Assembly (NCBI GenBank): GCA_021307315.1
Contig: JAJSPD010000006.1
Span: 930,001 to 994,000 of the forward strand
Direction: 5' to 3'
Length of the DNA stretch: 64,000 nucleotides
Origin: Bisporella sp. PMI_857
Lineage: Eukaryota; Ascomycota; Leotiomycetes; Helotiales; Helotiaceae
Every line of letters starts with the position of its first letter. The stretch's first letter is position 1. Below the pieces are notes generated by a model. The model saw nothing but the letters and a program-made list of their open reading frames with translations, did not search any database and was not told where the DNA came from. Of the stretch, positions 59,458-64,000 are shown in pieces. Position numbers and translations under genes: made by a program.

Positions 59458-60994
59458 TTATTTGAAGGCCTTACCGAACAACAGGACCTGCATTTGATCG
59501 TAGATGGAGAGCACACCAGCACCAGCGACACCACGGAGAATGTTGGCACCAGCACCCTTGAAGAGAGACTTAACACCCTCCTTGGCAACGATCTGGCGAC
59601 CGGCATCGAATGAGGACTTGTACTTGACGGCCTCACCAGATGTCATCATCATACGACGACGGATGGTATCTAGTGGGTAGGAAGCGATACCAGCACCAGT
59701 GGTGACGGACCAACCGAGAAGGAAGGAGGCAAGGAAGTTACCCTCAAGAGGACCGACAAGGACGACAGGCTTGATGGAATCGTACATTCCGAAGTAGAGA
59801 CCACGGTAGACGACGATACCAGCGACGGAAGGACCGAAACCACGGTACAGACCAGCGATACCATCAGAGGCGAGGGTCTTCTTGTAGACATCAATCAGAC
59901 CGTTGAATTGACGCTCACCACCAGTCTTAGCGTTCTTGTTATCGTTGCAAGACGGGTACGGGCGTAATCGAGGGAGTAGACGAAGAGCAGGGAAGTGGCA
60001 CCAGCAGCCTGGAAATTGTTAATCAAAATTTACAGAATAGCAGAGGGCGCAACTTACACCACCGGAAGCCAAGTTACCAGCCATCCACTTAGCATATCCA
60101 TCGCGCTCCTTCTTGAAGGCGAACATTGACTTGTAGGTATCACGGAAAGCGAAGTTCAAGGCCTGGGTAGGGAAGTAACGGATGACGTTGGCAGTGTTAC
60201 CACGCCATAATGAGACGGCACCCTCCTCAGCGATTGTGCGGCGGAAACACTCGGTGATACCATCGTATTTTCTCGACAGACGACCGCTCTTTAACATCTC
60301 ATCCTGTGAAATGGTTAGCAGATGCAATGAGGCAAGTTGAGAGCTACGAAGCTCTAGCAACTATTGTGGTAAAAATGTTTGCTGATCTAGACTCGGGGTC
60401 CCGTAGAGGACAACTCGGCTAGAATGCAGGGGCCAAGAAAAAAAGTTGAAATGAAGCAGCGCATACCTGATTCTGGATCAAAAGCTTGACACGCTCAATA
60501 GGAGCAGCAGCAGTCTTGGAAAAGCGGCAGCAAGAGACACCACCCACTGTTATCGCATGTTAGCTTCTGTATCTGCCACTGTGCTCCAATACTGTGACCG
60601 TCGAAGAATTGCTGCGTCCCGACGACAGATATTGGAAAGCGAGGAGGCGACCAAGGTGAACGTACTCAAGAAATCGATGACGAATGGTGGACTATAAAAG
60701 ATGCGTTAGCAGGATGCTTGCGATGATACATAATGAAGGTGTCCAGAATTGCCCAACTGTGTGCCGCGACAGGATTGAATCCGTTCAACTTTGGTCCAAC
60801 CATCTGCTGAGGAAGCAGAAAGCACTGGGCCAATTGCTAGATGCCAATTGAGCTCAATGGAGGCAGCTGATGGATGACCTGATAGATGGGCGAGATGGAG
60901 ATAAAATCGCAAGCTTGAGCTGCGGCGTTGAAACGAGCAGAAGGATTACTTACACGCCAAAGATGGCCTGCTTGACAGGAGCTTCGTTAGACAT
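59458..60994 (-). CDS. Mitochondrial ADP/ATP carrier
   Basis: Inner-membrane exchanger that exports ATP and imports ADP. Exons on the minus strand: 60994-60954 ([14 protein letters not shown]), a 26-nt exon 60691-60666 (PPFVIDFL), 60549-60467 ([17 protein letters not shown]), 60303-60058 ([40 protein letters not shown]) and 60008-59458. The carrier signatures PxD/ExxK/R appear in each third, including [16 protein letters not shown] and [17 protein letters not shown] is the diagnostic nucleotide-carrier sequence. One base is missing near 59944, so LDYARTRLA and [17 protein letters not shown] lie in different frames. In the 60467-60549 exon the usual small-residue stretch before KTAAAPIER is altered by extra bases (near 60520-60540). 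The protein is otherwise complete, ending GKAFK. Confidence 0.95.
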
Positions 60995-62417
60995 TGTTGC
61001 AAGAGTGAAGAATTGACCTAAAGGACTGAGGGGAGATGGGGGTATATTAAAAAAAAGAGAAGATGGATTTGATGATGATGAGGTGTTGGAGATTGGGGTT
61101 CTCTGGAAAAGTTTTTGTAGTCGAGAGGTTCGGGAAGAAGGACAGACCAAGGCCTAAAATTTGGCGGAGACGCTAAAATTCTTGCGCTTGCCGGTTTAAT
61201 CCGAAGCGAATTGAGGAAATTCTGATGCCAGGGGTCAATAATAGGGGGTTTTCATCATTAATAATAATACAGTACTACTCTCTCTTATAATAGCTACTGT
61301 AGAGGCCTTATTAGACTCAAATTATCATGCTTCGATGTCTTGCATGCTATGGTCTAGTCAACTACGGGAAATATACAATGGCATTTCTACAAAGTTGGGA
61401 TCATTGATGATAGTGCTGTTAGCTGGCCCAGCACATTACCATCAGCCATTTCCAGAGTAGCATTCTCTCGTTGAGCAAGACGAGTAAAACGGTAGCATCT
61501 TCGCGTTTCATTTTCCATCACTAACAAATATCAGAACATAAAAATGCCACGACCTTCATGAGATAGCTCGTGATCAACATTTCTACTACAACCCCCATCT
61601 ATCCCCATCTACATTCGTAAGTGGCTGGTGAAAATCCTTCAGTTAGAAGAGCAGCAGTTCAACATTAACGCTTCACAAATAGTCATATCGAAACAATGTG
61701 TGTCATAGAGAAAGACTATCTATCTGTCATTATGATCCTTCACACACGCAAATACTCCATAAGTACAAGTCATCAGGTCAGGTGTCTGTTCAAGCCATCC
61801 GGGAATAAGGGCTGCCTTCGATGCTGAGAAAATGGACCGGACCCTCCAAGTCTTCCTGTCTGCATCCTGACGTGAGCTCCATTCAGTGTAAACCATGAGG
61901 CATAGCACTGGAGCGCAGAATATTCTTGATTAGTCTAAAGCGTCACGCTTTTCGCAATAATTTGATGAGGTAGGTGGTATGCTAATGTCCAGCCTACCTC
62001 GTGCCCGTTAGGCCTTCGCTGTGATCCAATTTGCAGCTCGAACAAAGGACTAGCTGTTTGAATATGGGTTGTGTGTCCCCCCAATACCCTAACCGGATAT
62101 TGATCCTGAAAAGTATGGATGTTGATATCAAAATTTAATACGTTTTGCCGTGAACCGCAGTTTAATCCCGCTTGCTGATGTCGTGTTTCTCCACAATTCA
62201 TGAAAAGTTCGGTCAAAAGAGTTTGCCGCTTCAATGTCAACTTTTTGGTGGACCGCCGCCCGCGTTACTTCCATAGCAACGCGATAACGCTAAACCTATT
62301 ATGCACAGTAAACATTCAACCAGGCTACCACGAAAAATATATCTTCAGCAGCTACGTGCACATACATCCCCGCCATCTGGAAACACCCTCATAATTCTAT
62401 CGGAAATCTTATTTGCG
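60995..62417. other. Divergent intergenic region
   Basis: About 1.4 kb between the starts of the carrier gene (minus) and the coiled-coil gene (plus). Minus frames 61908-61720 and 62240-61935 lack motifs. A pyrimidine-rich tract next to the carrier start (minus strand, about 61020-61140) is typical of highly expressed fungal promoters. Confidence 0.35.
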
Positions 62418-64000
62418 ATGGATCCAGGCTACAAATTCCCTGCATCACCAGGGACACCACTTCATCAGGTCTCACCCGATCGCGTCAATCATCAGCGACC
62501 AACATCCCTCTACGACGAGTCGCCGGGTGCTTTGCAAAACAGGCATTCGCGGGAAAGCTCGGTGCATGACAAAGTCACGGCATTCAACAACTTAGCATTC
62601 CAAAGCAAGCAACTGGAGCGGAAGACAAACGATGCGGCCCTCAAACGCGCAATGTTGGGGCGAGAAGAGGCCGAGAGCGAGATGCGACGGTATAGAGAGG
62701 ATGTTAAGATGTTAAAGCGCCAGATTGAGGAGGGACAAAACAGAGAGCGCAAGGTCGGCGAGAGGCTTGAGAATGTCATGGTAAGTAATCACAAATTGAT
62801 ATCCTAGTAAAAAAGCTAATACACTACAGGAAAACTATGGTAGAGCCAAAGAAACACACGCGCATACTCAGGCATTGTGGGAGAAAGAGATCCGGAGAGC
62901 GCGTAAAGATAACTTCAAGTCGCAGTCTATGATTGTCAAGCTACAAGAAGAATTGAAGTCATCGCGTCATACAGCCAAGACAGCACAGGCAGATTACGAG
63001 AGGGAGAAAGAGCGCAGTACACAGCGAGAGCAAGAGGCATTTTCAGCGAGATATCAACTCGTTACCATTCAGGAGGAGCTTGCGCAGATGCAAGATAAAC
63101 TTCAACTGGTTGAGCAAGAACGAGATGCTCTCCGGACGATCGCGAAGAACGAGGAGATTGCTCGGATAGCAGCAGAGGGTCAGCTGCCTCTGCCGCCTTC
63201 GAAAGAGGATGATGAATTTGCATCGCCCAAGAAAGCTAGGAAGTCCTTGGATCTTGCTACAATCATTTCATCAGCTGCAAGCGAAGAAGAGCTAGAAGAT
63301 ATGCGCATGTTATTACAGTGGGAGCAGCAACGAGCAGACCGAGCTCTTGATCGTGTCGAGTTTCTTGAAGCGGAATGCCGCCTGAACTGCTGCACATCAA
63401 AAGCTGCTTTGAATGCCGGGCATGAACCCGCCGCGGTAGCTACAACTTCCATCATGGAGATGCGAAACACTACAATTTTTATCCCAGCTGAGGGCATATT
63501 CCGGAGAGTGTCACCTGAGCCAGAAGAATCGCCCTGGATATCACCCGCAAAGAAATCGTCAACTCCGGACTACTCACCAGGGAGCGAACAAGTAACGCCA
63601 AGCCACCCTCGCCAGGAAAATCCTTTTACTGATAGCCCACCATCTTTTGCCAGGACGCCATCATGCGAGCCACCAGCAGCGGCAATTGTGCAAGACACGA
63701 GAACCTCACTGCTCTCCCTTCTCGATGCGCCTCGGAGTCCTATCCGCACTGACGATGAAGAGGAAGAAAGAAGAAGAAGAAACAGATCATGACACTGAAT
63801 CAACACCTACGCAAACACGTACTATTGATGATGTCGAGGATTCATGTCGGCCAGTTCCTACCTTCCACACAATATCTACGACAATTCGTATTCCGCTGGC
63901 AGATCCGCCTGAGTTCACACCACCTACCATTTCAACCAATCCCCTAAGCCCAACTATGTCTCGAGAAGAAGCCTTGGCTCAAATTCGTGAGCGAAGAGGT
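62418..64000 (+). CDS. Coiled-coil protein, possibly spindle-pole-body associated (runs off the window)
   Basis: From the ATG at 62418 (MDPGYKFPASPGTPLHQVSP) an N-terminal Pro/Ser-rich region precedes a long coiled coil: VHDKVTAFNNLAFQSKQLER, ALKRAMLGREEAESEMRRYR and KMLKRQIEEG. An intron at 62781-62829 leads to ENYGRAKETHAHTQALWEKE, VKLQEELKSSRHTAKTAQAD, EQEAFSARYQLVTIQEELAQ and KNEEIARIAAEGQLPLP. A Ser/Pro-rich tail follows. The frame appears to stop at 63792 beside a GAA/AGA repeat (63756-63783), but the next frame continues convincingly (ETDHDTESTPTQTRTIDDVE, MSREEALAQIRERRG) to the window edge, so the gene is partial. The coiled-coil block resembles fungal proteins annotated as spindle-pole-body associated (SnaD type); this is from memory and not certain. 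Confidence 0.75.

Noticed and set aside
1..64000. CRISPR arrays, operons, Shine-Dalgarno sites, phage genes.
   Set aside because: The window is clearly fungal nuclear DNA with spliceosomal introns. No regularly spaced short repeats other than the 126-bp array.

Overview
The window is nuclear DNA from a filamentous ascomycete (Pezizomycotina; Leotiomycetes is my best guess from remembered family resemblance, not demonstrated here). The evidence is short spliceosomal introns of about 40-160 bp with GTATGT/GTAAGT donors and CTAAC/CTGAC-like branch points, non-operonic genes on both strands, HET-domain and NACHT-ankyrin genes, and cell-wall, ER and cell-cycle genes of fungal type. Gene-rich blocks alternate with AT-rich, gene-poor stretches (about 3.9-6.0, 15.5-16.5, 19.3-21.2, 25.4-27.1 and 30.5-32.3 kb).

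Layout. 0-8.3 kb: an unrecognised coding region, a conserved fungal protein of unknown function, and a HET-domain gene (minus). 9.9-11.7 kb: a bZIP transcription factor with polyQ tracts (minus). 16.6-19.3 kb: a trypsin-like serine protease with a Pro/Gly/Tyr-rich tail, facing a small protein with a C-terminal membrane segment. 21.3-22.5 kb: an APH-type phosphotransferase. 24.3-25.4 kb: an unknown protein. 27.2-28.5 kb: the APC/C subunit Doc1/APC10. 29.0-29.3 kb: a 126-127 bp tandem repeat just upstream of an integral membrane protein (29.4-30.5). 32.3-34.0 kb: a GH76 Dfg5/Dcw1-like enzyme. 34.5-35.2 kb: a GNAT acetyltransferase (minus). 36.0-39.1 kb: the ER Hsp70-like chaperone Lhs1 with C-terminal HDEL. 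39.6-41.8 kb: a polytopic membrane protein. 43.6-47.8 kb: an NLR-like receptor (alpha/beta hydrolase, NACHT, ankyrin repeats), tail-to-tail with a shortened EF-1alpha-like GTPase (47.9-48.6). 49.3-54.2 kb: a 2EXR-type fragment, a cytochrome b5-like heme/steroid-binding protein, the divergent ribosomal pair RPS25/RPS5, and a secreted 8-cysteine protein. 56.4-57.2 kb: a GPI-anchored cupredoxin-like protein. 59.5-61.0 kb: the mitochondrial ADP/ATP carrier. 62.4 kb to the edge: a coiled-coil protein, possibly spindle-pole-associated.

A feature cutting across the whole window is that many genes, including RPS5 and the ADP/ATP carrier that cannot plausibly be dead, are interrupted by single-base indels. 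Most broken reading frames here are therefore probably sequence or assembly errors, and I annotate such loci as genes with frameshifts rather than pseudogenes. Several genes (HET, protease, Lhs1, GH76, NLR, membrane proteins) only become visible when frames are followed across these indels and across introns.

The most interesting loci are (1) the NLR-like gene, whose NACHT P-loop appears to lack its Ser/Thr, lying 88 bp from the end of a translation-factor-derived GTPase whose own P-loop Ser is Ala and whose DxxG motif is not visible, and (2) the protease/membrane-tail divergent pair at 16.6-19.3 kb.
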